NCBI GenBank assembly: GCA_030625885.1
Contig: DAOUPZ010000015.1
Span: forward strand, 36,330 to 100,329
Length of the DNA: 64,000 nt
Reading direction: 5' to 3'
From: Clostridia bacterium
GTDB taxonomy: Bacteria > Bacillota > DAOUPZ01
Shown here: piece after piece, positions 46,455 through 54,320 of the stretch
Position numbering within the stretch: the first letter of the stretch is position 1
Layout: each line of letters starts with the position of its first letter
The notes under the pieces: model-generated
Told to the model about the DNA's origin: nothing
Database searches by the model: none
The model's input: only the letters and a program-made list of their open reading frames with translations
Program-made: the position numbers and the translations under genes

Positions 46455-47378
46455 ATGAACATCACACTATTAAAGTCTTTTCATGAAGTAGTTACTAATA
46501 AAAGTATATCTAAAGCTGCTAAATCATTACATATTTCCCAACCTGCTCTAAGTATTCAGATTAAGGCGCTGGAAGATCAAGTGGGACATCAACTGTTAAA
46601 GCGAAGCAATAGAGGGGTAGAAGTAACAGAATCAGGAGAAATTGTTTATAATCATTGTCAAACGCTTATTACTCTGGGGGATAACTTACTCCAAGAAATT
46701 GAGGATATAAAGAATTCGTCGCTTTATACCATTAAAATCGGTTCATGTTCTTCAATGAGTCAATATGCTTTGCCTTGTACCATTTATACTTTTAAAGAAG
46801 AACATCCTAACATCGATTTATTGGTTCAAACGACATCGTCAAATCAAGTCATAGAGGATCTATTGAATTACTCAATTGACATTGGTTTTATTGAAGGGAG
46901 AACGGATCATAAAGAAATTGTTTGTAATGAAATTATGGATAGTCGATTAACTTTGATTCTTCCTCCGGGTAAATATTATAAAGGTATCGAAAATATCTCA
47001 ATAGAAGAATTTTTAGAGTTACCCTTTATTTTCTTTGCTTACGATGATAACACAATAAATAAAATTGAGGCAGAACTTATTAAATCAAATATAAATCCCA
47101 AAAGAATGAATATTATGTATAAATTGGACTCGATTGAATCAATAAAATCTTCTGTTGCTAATGGCATAGGTGTTTCTGTGCTTCCCTATTTTACTGTTAA
47201 AAGAGAGGTTAGGGTAGGTGAGCTGGAAACTAAAGCTGTTCGGGATAGTTCCTTTAGGAATCCCTTTTCTATTATTTATCCTAAGACAAGAACTTTTAAA
47301 AAGGAAGTACATCATTTCTTGGAATTCATTGATAAGTACGGAAAAGATACATTCTGTTTTCCAACATCCCCAAAATGA
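46455..47378 (+). CDS. LysR-family transcriptional regulator
   Basis: A 307-residue regulator with an N-terminal winged helix (LLKSFHEVVTNKSISKAAKS with HISQPALSIQIKALEDQ) and a periplasmic-binding-like effector domain (about 90-300). ATG at 46455 matches the usual LysR N-terminus; an ATG 30 codons upstream would add a foreign stretch. It may control the rhodanese or YeeE/TusA genes, sensing a sulfur compound. It converges on a second LysR gene. Confidence 0.88.
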   Translation: MNITLLKSFHEVVTNKSISKAAKSLHISQPALSIQIKALEDQVGHQLLKRSNRGVEVTESGEIVYNHCQTLITLGDNLLQEIEDIKNSSLYTIKIGSCSSMSQYALPCTIYTFKEEHPNIDLLVQTTSSNQVIEDLLNYSIDIGFIEGRTDHKEIVCNEIMDSRLTLILPPGKYYKGIENISIEEFLELPFIFFAYDDNTINKIEAELIKSNINPKRMNIMYKLDSIESIKSSVANGIGVSVLPYFTVKREVRVGELETKAVRDSSFRNPFSIIYPKTRTFKKEVHHFLEFIDKYGKDTFCFPTSPK

Positions 47379-47385
47379 TATTAAA

Positions 47386-47443
47386 ATTTAAACAAAACAA
47401 AACCCCTTTCCTGTACAGGAAAGGGGTTTTGTTTTGTTTAAAT
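47386..47443. terminator. Perfect 58-bp palindrome, bidirectional terminator
   Basis: Two 29-bp arms with no mismatch meet at TGTACA; the core is ACCCCTTTCCTG with CAGGAAAGGGGT, and both ends are ACAAAACAAAA/TTTTGTTTTGT. It lies 8 bp after the LysR stop between two convergent genes. Confidence 0.8.
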
Positions 47444-47473
47444 GGGTAACTTCAGTGGTGTAATTTCTTTGAA

Positions 47474-47521
47474 CATGAATCATGTGGGAAATTCTTGGGG
47501 GAAATTTTCTACATGATTCAT
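47474..47521. repeat. Imperfect inverted repeat
   Basis: ATGAATCATGTGGGAAATTC faces GAAATTTTCTACATGATTCA. It is the second of three inverted repeats in this 313-bp convergent gap. Confidence 0.5.
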
Positions 47522-47556
47522 TATTATAATATAATAAGTTACCAGCATTTACAAAC

Positions 47557-47587
47557 AAGAGATTCTTATGCTTCATAAGAATCTCTT
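47557..47587. terminator. Hairpin serving the minus-strand LysR gene
   Basis: A perfect 14-bp stem (AAGAGATTCTTATG and CATAAGAATCTCTT) with a 3-nt loop, followed on the minus strand by TGTTTGT. Confidence 0.6.
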
Positions 47588-47692
47588 ATATTTGTACAGG
47601 TTATATTTTTTTACTATCCTCAGATAAACAATCTGATTATGGTAGCAATTTGTTAACATTTTTTTCAGTTGAAAAATGATGAATATATTTTA

Positions 47693-48583
47693 TCAAAATT
47701 TTTCAAAGTGTTGTATCAGTTTTTTATCACAGCGATTTATGTAAGTGTTTTTATTATGAATGAGATACATATCATAATTCATAGAAAAGTTTGAAATATT
47801 TATTGTTTTTAATTCTTTTTTCCATATTTCTTCTTTTACAGATTCATAAGGAAGGAACGCTATACCATACCCTTTAAGCACCGATAATTTAATGGGTTCA
47901 ATGGAGCCAACGTTAAATAATATGTTGAGATCTTCTAGGCTGTAACCATATTCATTTAAATGCTCATTTAATATATTATTTTGCATTAGCTTATCATTTA
48001 ACATAATTAATGGATACTTTAGTAAATCATCTACATTAATTTCTTTAGGTATTTTATAATTTGATAATGTAACTAAAACGATTTTGTCAGTTCCTATTTT
48101 ATGATGTGCTAAAGAACTGTCATTAGGTTTTTGACATGAAAATCCCAAGTTACAAATACCATTAAGAACATCTTCTTGTATTTTATCTGAAAACTCTGGA
48201 ATTAAAGCAAAATGATGCTTGGGAAATTTTTTCTTTATTTTAAATAGTATGTTAGGCAAAACATAAGTAACAACAAGCCAGCATGCTTCTATTTTTATGA
48301 TGTTGCCATTTGTATCTAGGTTGTCCAAATCTTCTATCATTTTGTTATAAGTTTTTATTATATTATCTGCGTATTTTTGCACGACGCACCCTGTTTCAGT
48401 GAGCTCCACGCCTTTGTTACTTCTTGTTAATAATTTGCATTCTAAGCAATCTTCTAATTTTTGTATCTGCTGACTTAAAGCGGATTGTGAAATATGAGCA
48501 TGGTGAGCAACTTTTGAAATGCTTTTTGCCATACCTACTTTATACAAATAGTCAAAACAATCTATTTGACAATCTAGAGGCAT
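47693..48583 (-). CDS. LysR-family transcriptional regulator, divergent
   Basis: A 296-residue regulator with winged-helix sequence ISKVAHHAHISQSALSQQIQ and a substrate-binding domain. It is divergent from the YeeE/TusA operon, the standard arrangement for a LysR protein and its target, so it is the likely regulator of sulfur-compound uptake. The start at 48583 follows aaggtg on the minus strand. It resembles the other LysR protein at 46455 in length and N-terminal pattern. Confidence 0.88.
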   Translation of the reverse strand: MPLDCQIDCFDYLYKVGMAKSISKVAHHAHISQSALSQQIQKLEDCLECKLLTRSNKGVELTETGCVVQKYADNIIKTYNKMIEDLDNLDTNGNIIKIEACWLVVTYVLPNILFKIKKKFPKHHFALIPEFSDKIQEDVLNGICNLGFSCQKPNDSSLAHHKIGTDKIVLVTLSNYKIPKEINVDDLLKYPLIMLNDKLMQNNILNEHLNEYGYSLEDLNILFNVGSIEPIKLSVLKGYGIAFLPYESVKEEIWKKELKTINISNFSMNYDMYLIHNKNTYINRCDKKLIQHFEKF

Positions 48584-48688
48584 AACGCACCTTCTTTCTA
48601 AGAGATTATAATAAATACCTCTTCTTATTCTTTATATTAATAACATTATTATACTATATATTTAAAATGATTTTCACTATAAAAAAAG

Positions 48689-48704
48689 ATTATAGCGCTA
48701 TAAT
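48689..48704. promoter_or_regulatory. Palindromic LysR operator candidate
   Basis: ATTATAGCGCTATAAT is a perfect 16-bp palindrome in the 237-bp divergent interval, and contains a T-N(n)-A core of the LysR-box kind. A second half-like word, CCATAGATTATC, follows at 48707. Confidence 0.5.
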
Positions 48705-48820
48705 GGCCATAGATTATCATAATGCAATATAACCTTACCTAATAACAAGAGCCTTCTAATGTATGTTAAAATGATTGCTGTAAGGTGCATTAAACAATAT
48801 TTAATAAGGAGCGTGGTTTT

Positions 48821-49516
48821 ATGCCTGAATCAGTTAAAACAGAAACTTCAACGGGAGGGGGAACATCAACCAGAACAAGAAGACCTAGAAAACCAAAAAA
48901 GAGTCAACTTAAGTATGCATTACCATTGGCAGTTGTATTATTAGGTTTTGGGATTTATTTAGCTACAATATCTCCAAATCTAAGCTTTTTTTGGATGACG
49001 GGTATTTGTTTTGGTTTTATTCTTCAAAGAGCAGGATTTTGTTTTACAGCTTCCATGAGGGATCCGTATTTAACGGGAGGAACATCTTTAACTCGTGCCG
49101 TTTTAATTGCTTTTGCTGTAACTTCAATAGGGTTTACAGCTATTAAATACGGTGCATATGTTCAAGGATTGCCAATACCAGGTAGAGGCTATGTTGTACC
49201 CATTAGTTTAGCAACTGCAGTTGGTGCTTTTATATTCGGGATAGGGATGGTAATTGCCGGTGGATGTGCATCAGGTACATTAATGAGAGTTGGAGAAGGA
49301 TTCCATATGCAATGGCTATCATTATTCTTCTTTATTGTAGGATCCTTATGGGGAGCACATGATTTCGGTTGGTGGCATGCGCATTTTATGTCAAAAGGGG
49401 TAAAGATATTCATGCCCGACGTATTTGGATGGTTTGGGGCCATTACGGTTCAATTGTTAATCATTGGTATCCTATTCATTCTTGCTGATAAATGGGAACA
49501 AAAGAAAATGGGTTAA
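48821..49516 (+). CDS. YeeE/YedE family sulfur transporter, first half
   Basis: A 231-residue membrane protein with about five or six helices after a basic, Thr-rich N-terminus (1-35). RAGFCFTASMRDPYLTGG and MVIAGGCASGTLMRVGEG hold the conserved cysteines (about C71 and C149) that in TsuA-like proteins relay thiosulfate. It is about two-thirds of full YeeE length, and a second partial YeeE gene follows after two tusA genes, so the two may pair as in PmpA/PmpB. The substrate, thiosulfate or another sulfur anion, is inferred. Confidence 0.85.
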   Translation: MPESVKTETSTGGGTSTRTRRPRKPKKSQLKYALPLAVVLLGFGIYLATISPNLSFFWMTGICFGFILQRAGFCFTASMRDPYLTGGTSLTRAVLIAFAVTSIGFTAIKYGAYVQGLPIPGRGYVVPISLATAVGAFIFGIGMVIAGGCASGTLMRVGEGFHMQWLSLFFFIVGSLWGAHDFGWWHAHFMSKGVKIFMPDVFGWFGAITVQLLIIGILFILADKWEQKKMG

Positions 49517-49596
49517 ATTTCCAATAGGTTATATTGTGGGATGATGAGATTAATAATAAAATTTATTTAAAAAATAAAAAATAGGGGGCAAATAAA

Positions 49597-49824
49597 ATGA
49601 GTCAAGAAGTTACATTAGATTGTTTAGGAGAAGCATGTCCAATACCATTGGTAAAGGCACAAAATAAATTAAAAGAATTAGCATCTGGTGATGTTATAAT
49701 CGTACAAATAGATCATAGCTGTGCCTTAAAGAACCTTCCAGAATGGGCAAGAAAAGATGGTCACAACGTGGAAATAGAAGAAGTAGACGACGGCGAATGG
49801 GAAATCATCATCGAAAAAGCGTAG
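49597..49824 (+). CDS. TusA-family sulfur carrier, copy 1
   Basis: A 75-residue sulfur carrier with the CPxP motif in EACPIPLVKAQ (C14) that forms a persulfide. It passes sulfur between a donor and an acceptor in the cytoplasm. The start follows aggggg. The gene and leader are duplicated 288 bp downstream. The neighbouring YeeE gene is the usual partner of TusA. Confidence 0.93.
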   Translation: MSQEVTLDCLGEACPIPLVKAQNKLKELASGDVIIVQIDHSCALKNLPEWARKDGHNVEIEEVDDGEWEIIIEKA

Positions 49825-49884
49825 GGGTTTAAGCAAGATAAATAGTTGTTATAAAATTTATTTAAAAAATAGGGGGCAAATAAA

Positions 49885-50112
49885 ATGAGTCAAGAAGTTA
49901 CTTTAGATTGTTTGGGAGAAGCATGTCCAATACCATTGGTAAAGGCACAAAACAAATTAAAAGAATTAGCAGCTGGTGATGTTGTAATCGTACAAATAGA
50001 TCATAGCTGTGCATTAAAGAACATTCCGGATTGGGCAAGAAAAGATGGTCATAACGTAGAAATCGAAGAAGTAGACGACGGCGAATGGGAAATCATCATC
50101 GAAAAAGCTTAA
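49885..50112 (+). CDS. TusA-family sulfur carrier, copy 2
   Basis: Another 75-residue TusA protein differing from copy 1 at four conservative positions (S/A, I/V, L/I, E/D). The leader (ATTTATTTAAAAAATAGGGG and onward to ATG) is also repeated, so the duplication unit is 288 bp and fairly recent. C14 in CPIP is kept. Confidence 0.93.
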   Translation: MSQEVTLDCLGEACPIPLVKAQNKLKELAAGDVVIVQIDHSCALKNIPDWARKDGHNVEIEEVDDGEWEIIIEKA

Positions 50113-50161
50113 TGGATCAATCGCTGATTATGACTAAGTTGCAAAATGAGGAGGTCTAACA

Positions 50162-50695
50162 TTGGATATAAAAAATAATAAATTTTATAAAAAATGGTTC
50201 AAAAGTGGTTGGACTTATATTACTGGGGCAATATTATTATCTTTATTTCAAATTGTGACATTAGCGGCTACAGGTAATCCATGGGGTGTTTCCGGTGTAT
50301 TTGCAAATTGGGGTGCCTGGCTATATAGAGCAGTAGGTGGAAGTGTAGATTCATGGTATTACTTTGCTAATAAAGGGGCACAGGCTACATTGAATGCAGG
50401 TATCTTACATCATGCCGGCTCTATGAGAAACCTTGGGATTATTTTTGGTGCTTTACTTGCTGCTTTAGCTGCATCAGGTTTCAAGATTAAAAAACTTAAA
50501 TCTAAAAAACAGATTGTTGCAGCTGTTTTAGGTGGTTTTTTAATGGGGTATGGTGCAAGAATAGGCTTTGGTTGTAATATTGGTGCATTATATAGCGGTA
50601 TTTGTTCACTTTCAGTTTCGGGTTGGGTGTTTGCAGTGTTCTTGTTTTGCGGTGCAGTAGTAGGTAGTAAGATGTTGACGAAATATTTTATGTAA
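50162..50695 (+). CDS. YeeE/YedE family sulfur transporter, second half
   Basis: A 177-residue membrane protein with about four helices. GGFLMGYGARIGFGCNIGALYSG carries the family's GCNIG motif (residues about 122-144). A TTG start follows gaggtc. With the first YeeE gene it could form one split transporter. It ends the operon. Confidence 0.84.
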   Translation: MDIKNNKFYKKWFKSGWTYITGAILLSLFQIVTLAATGNPWGVSGVFANWGAWLYRAVGGSVDSWYYFANKGAQATLNAGILHHAGSMRNLGIIFGALLAALAASGFKIKKLKSKKQIVAAVLGGFLMGYGARIGFGCNIGALYSGICSLSVSGWVFAVFLFCGAVVGSKMLTKYFM

Positions 50696-50761
50696 AGATT
50701 AATGATATTTAAAAACTTATGAATGCCTTTGATTGCATTTATTATATTATAGCAGCAGAGG

Positions 50762-50810
50762 CTATAATTGAAAGTGGAAAGTTGTTTCATCTTTCCACTT
50801 TCAATTATAG
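50762..50810. terminator. Long-stem terminator after the YeeE/TusA operon
   Basis: A 20-bp stem (CTATAATTGAAAGTGGAAAG and its complement) with a 9-nt loop. A further AT palindrome (AAAGATTAAATTTATTTAAA onward) lies at about 50936-50965 before the next gene. Confidence 0.8.
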
Positions 50811-50990
50811 AGAATGAGAAATAGCAGATCATTCTTTTTGGGTAGAAAATAAAATGTTGTTTTGAGATTAGTAAACATAGGGGGTTTTATTTATTGAATA
50901 AACTTCAATAAATAAATTTAAAAATATTAAATATAAAGATTAAATTTATTTAAATTTAATCTTTAATAATAAAAGGGGGAGAAGAATAAA

Positions 50991-52220
50991 ATGGCAAGAG
51001 AGAAAAAAGTAGAACAATATGATGTTGTTATCATTGGTGCTGGTGCAGGTGGTATGACTGCAGGGATTTATTGTGGTAGAGCAAAATTAAAAACTTTAAT
51101 TATTGAAAAAGCTTTAGTAGGTGGGCTTGCTACTTATACGAATGAAATTGAAAATTACCCGGGATTTCCTGAAGGAACAACTGGATTAGGGTTAATGAAA
51201 TTATATCAAGAACAAGCTAAAAAATTTGGCTGTAAATTTAAATTAACGGATGTTAAAGGCGTTCAACTTGAAGGAGAAACAAAGATCGTTGAAACATTCA
51301 GAACAAATTACGAAGCTAAAGTTGTTATTATTGGCACAGGTGGACGCCCAAGAATCACGGGTGCTCAAGACGAAGAAAAATATTTATTTGATAAAGGTAT
51401 TTCTTTCTGCGCAACTTGTGATGCTGCAGCGAATACAGGAAAAGATGTTATGGTCATTGGTAGTGGGGATGCTGCTATTGAAGAAGGTACGTTCTTAACT
51501 AAATTTGCAAATAAAGTATATGTTTCCGTTATGCATGATACTGGTAAAATGGACTGTAATGAAATTGCAAAAGATGCAGCACTAGCTAATCCTAAAATGG
51601 AATTTATCTGGAATACAGTTGCAGAAAGATTTGAAGGTGAAGAAAAATTAGATACAGTTGTATTGAAAAACCTAAAAACACAAGAATTAACACCTGTAAA
51701 AGTTGATACTTGCTTCGAATTCATTGGATACATTCCTAATACTGAAATTTTCAAAGATCAGATTGAACTGACTAAGAACGGATATGTTATTACCAATGAA
51801 AAAATGGAAACTAATATTGAAGGTGTATATTCTGTTGGAGATGTAAGAGATAAATTCTTGAAACAAGTCGCTACAGCTGTAGGGGATGGCGCTATTGCAG
51901 GATTTGCAGCTGAAAAATATATTGCTGAAAGTGAAGTTTTCAATAATCAAATTATGCAAAATGATATGCCTGGGCTGATCTATCTATATAGTGCTGCAGA
52001 TCCAAAAGGAAGAGAATTTTTACCAATAGTTGAAAAAATTGAAGCAGAACAAGAAGGCAAAGTGAAAGTAACAAAAGTTGATATTTATAAATCAGCAGGA
52101 ATAGCAAATAGATTGGGAATCAATGAATTCCCATGCATTGTAACAACCAAAGAGGGTAAGGTTGATCAAATTATTAAAGATCAATTATGTGAAGAAGTAT
52201 GTCTTACTCTAGTAGACTAG
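50991..52220 (+). CDS. Thioredoxin-reductase-like flavoprotein with C-terminal thioredoxin-fold domain
   Basis: A 409-residue protein. Residues 1-312 are a thioredoxin reductase: FAD loop VIIGAGAGGMTAG, redox pair C140/C143 in FCATCDAA, NAD loop VIGSGDAAIEE and GVYSVGDVRDKFLKQVATAV. Residues about 318-409 have a thioredoxin-like pattern (GLIYLYSAADPKGREFLPIV, VTKVDIYK, INEFPCIVTTKEG) but SAADPK stands where CGPC should be, so the usual dithiol is lost. The C-terminal end has cysteines (DQLCEEVC). It may reduce or guide persulfides in the adjacent TusA/YeeE route. Confidence 0.85.
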   Translation: MAREKKVEQYDVVIIGAGAGGMTAGIYCGRAKLKTLIIEKALVGGLATYTNEIENYPGFPEGTTGLGLMKLYQEQAKKFGCKFKLTDVKGVQLEGETKIVETFRTNYEAKVVIIGTGGRPRITGAQDEEKYLFDKGISFCATCDAAANTGKDVMVIGSGDAAIEEGTFLTKFANKVYVSVMHDTGKMDCNEIAKDAALANPKMEFIWNTVAERFEGEEKLDTVVLKNLKTQELTPVKVDTCFEFIGYIPNTEIFKDQIELTKNGYVITNEKMETNIEGVYSVGDVRDKFLKQVATAVGDGAIAGFAAEKYIAESEVFNNQIMQNDMPGLIYLYSAADPKGREFLPIVEKIEAEQEGKVKVTKVDIYKSAGIANRLGINEFPCIVTTKEGKVDQIIKDQLCEEVCLTLVD

Positions 52221-52246
52221 TTATTCGTTCTATCTCCAATGTAAAG

Positions 52247-52272
52247 AAAGCCGCTATGATGCGGCTTTTTTT
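52247..52272 (+). terminator. Terminator after flavoprotein gene
   Basis: AAAGCCGC and GCGGCTTT stem with a TTTTTTT tail. Confidence 0.9.
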
Positions 52273-52435
52273 ACTGTTATAGGAAGAATAAATTTTGCGA
52301 TAAAGTTAGTACTTGGTTAGGATAAAATATCTAATCGTTCTTAACCTAAGGTTTGTACTGTATTTTTAGAAGAATTTGTCGTATAATAGCGTATGGAAAA
52401 TAATACTTCTTAAGATGAAATTTGGAGGAATAAAA

Positions 52436-53173
52436 ATGAAAGGGATTATCTTAGCAGGTGGCAAAGGGACGCGATTATATCCTTTGACCAAAATAACGAA
52501 TAAACATCTTCTTCCAGTAGGCAAAGAACCTATGATTTTTAATCCCATAAGGCAATTAACGTCTGCAGGTATTACAGATGTTTTAATTGTAACAAGCAGA
52601 GAGCATATGGGCGAAATTGTCAATCTTCTTGGTAGCGGTAAGGATTTTGGGTGCAACTTTACTTTTAAAGTGCAGGATGAGCCAAAAGGAATTGCTGATG
52701 CACTTCTTTTAGGAGAAAATTTTGCAGGATCAGATTCTGTAGTCGTTATATTGGGTGATAACATCGCTACCCATAGCATTAAACCTTATGTAGACCACTT
52801 TATAGCCCAAAAACAAGGGGCAAAAGTATTGTTAAAACAAGTATCAGAACCTCACGCTTTTGGAATCGCTTCATTAGATGAAAAGAAAATTATTAAAATA
52901 CAGGAAAAACCCAACAAACCTGAAAGTAATTACGCAGTGATTGGAATATATATGTATCATAATGGTGTATTTGATGTTATAAAGAATATTACTGTCTCTT
53001 CCAGAGGGGAATTAGAGATCACTTCTGTGAATAATGTGTATATTGAGAGACAGGAATTAACATATGATATTCTTGCAGGACAATGGACGGATGCAGGTAC
53101 GCTGGAATCATATAGGTTAGCCAATGAAATGCTGTTTAATATAGATAATAGAATTATAGATGGTGAAATGTAA
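52436..53173 (+). CDS. Sugar-1-phosphate nucleotidyltransferase (RfbA/SpsI-like)
   Basis: A 245-residue enzyme, similar in length to the Bacillus spore-coat protein SpsI (about 246) and shorter than RfbA (about 290). It should couple dTTP and glucose-1-phosphate. The signature is IILAGGKGTRLYPLTKITNK with PVGKEPMIFNPI; VVILGDNI has the metal-binding aspartate, and EKPNKPESNYAVIGIYMY is typical. ATG at 52436 follows tttggagga. The first gene of the glycosylation set, it overlaps the next by 1 bp. Confidence 0.88.
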   Translation: MKGIILAGGKGTRLYPLTKITNKHLLPVGKEPMIFNPIRQLTSAGITDVLIVTSREHMGEIVNLLGSGKDFGCNFTFKVQDEPKGIADALLLGENFAGSDSVVVILGDNIATHSIKPYVDHFIAQKQGAKVLLKQVSEPHAFGIASLDEKKIIKIQEKPNKPESNYAVIGIYMYHNGVFDVIKNITVSSRGELEITSVNNVYIERQELTYDILAGQWTDAGTLESYRLANEMLFNIDNRIIDGEM

Positions 53174-54318
53174 TGAAAATACCTTTTAATAAAATGTTTT
53201 ATTCAGGTCAGGAAATGGAATATATTCAAGATATCTTAGAAAAAGGTCAAATAAGTGGAGATGGGTGTTATACTCAACGCGTTACCTCATTTTTGGAAAA
53301 TAGGTTTCAAATAAACAAAGTCTTAATGACGACCTCAGCGACACATGCGCTGGAAATGGCAGCGATGTTAATCGGTTTAAAACCGGATGATGAGGTTATT
53401 ATGCCCTCCTTTACATTTCCTTCTACAGCTAATGCTGTGATGCTTCAGGGTGCGAAACCTGTATTTGTTGAAATTACAGAAAGCACTTTAAATATAGAAC
53501 CTAAAGATATAGAAAATAAGATAACTCATAAAACAAAAGCAATTATTCCGGTTCATTATGCAGGTATAGGTTGTGAAATGGACAAAATTATGGATATAGC
53601 TGAAAAAAACAATTTGTATGTTATTGAAGATGCTGCTCAAGGTGTAAATGCAAAATATAAGAATAAATTTTTAGGAACTTGGGGTCATATAGGCTGTTAT
53701 AGTTTTCATGCCACTAAAAATTATGTCAGTGGTGAAGGGGGAGCAATCGCAATAAACGCCCCAAATAGTGGTTTAACGGAAAAGGCAGAAATGATTCGTC
53801 AAAAGGGTACCAATCGAAGTCAATTTATAAGAGGGGAAATTGATTGCTATAGTTGGGTTGATATAGGTTCTAACTATGTACCATCCGATCTTTTAATGGC
53901 TGTTTTATACGCCCAACTCAATCAATTAGACATTATTAAATTTAAAAGAAAATTAATTTATGATTATTATTTAGAACATTTAACGCCATATGTTAAATCA
54001 GGGATTATCAAAAGAATCGTAACAATTCCAGAAGAATGTGATTCTAATTATCATTTATTTTATCTTATATTTGAAAGTGAAAAAACAAGAGATAAAGTTA
54101 TTAAACAATTAAAAAACAAAGGCATATGTGCGGTTATCCATTTTATGCCGCTTCATAGCTCAATGATGGGCCAAAAACTAGGGTATTGCCCGGATGATTT
54201 ACCTTTAACTGAAAACACGAGTAAATGTTTGATGAGATTACCGATGTACACGAGTATAAGTGAACAAGAAATGGATTATGTTATAAAAAGCTTAAATATC
54301 ATTTTTAAGGAGCTATAA
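53173..54318 (+). CDS. DegT/DnrJ/EryC1 sugar aminotransferase (WecE-like)
   Basis: A 381-residue PLP enzyme. The PLP lysine is K182 in YSFHATKNYVSGEGGA; VIEDAAQGVNAKYKNKFLGT is the cofactor-aspartate region. The opening IPFNK and QISGDGCYTQR are typical of WecE/RffA, which make dTDP-4-amino-4,6-dideoxygalactose from the 4-keto sugar. The keto substrate would come from the RfbA-like enzyme and RfbB encoded in this island. Confidence 0.88.
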   Translation: MKIPFNKMFYSGQEMEYIQDILEKGQISGDGCYTQRVTSFLENRFQINKVLMTTSATHALEMAAMLIGLKPDDEVIMPSFTFPSTANAVMLQGAKPVFVEITESTLNIEPKDIENKITHKTKAIIPVHYAGIGCEMDKIMDIAEKNNLYVIEDAAQGVNAKYKNKFLGTWGHIGCYSFHATKNYVSGEGGAIAINAPNSGLTEKAEMIRQKGTNRSQFIRGEIDCYSWVDIGSNYVPSDLLMAVLYAQLNQLDIIKFKRKLIYDYYLEHLTPYVKSGIIKRIVTIPEECDSNYHLFYLIFESEKTRDKVIKQLKNKGICAVIHFMPLHSSMMGQKLGYCPDDLPLTENTSKCLMRLPMYTSISEQEMDYVIKSLNIIFKEL

Positions 54319-54320
54319 AA

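Noticed and set aside
47386..47443. Attachment or recombination site of a mobile element
   Set aside because: No integrase or element boundary is near; place between convergent genes explains it as a terminator.
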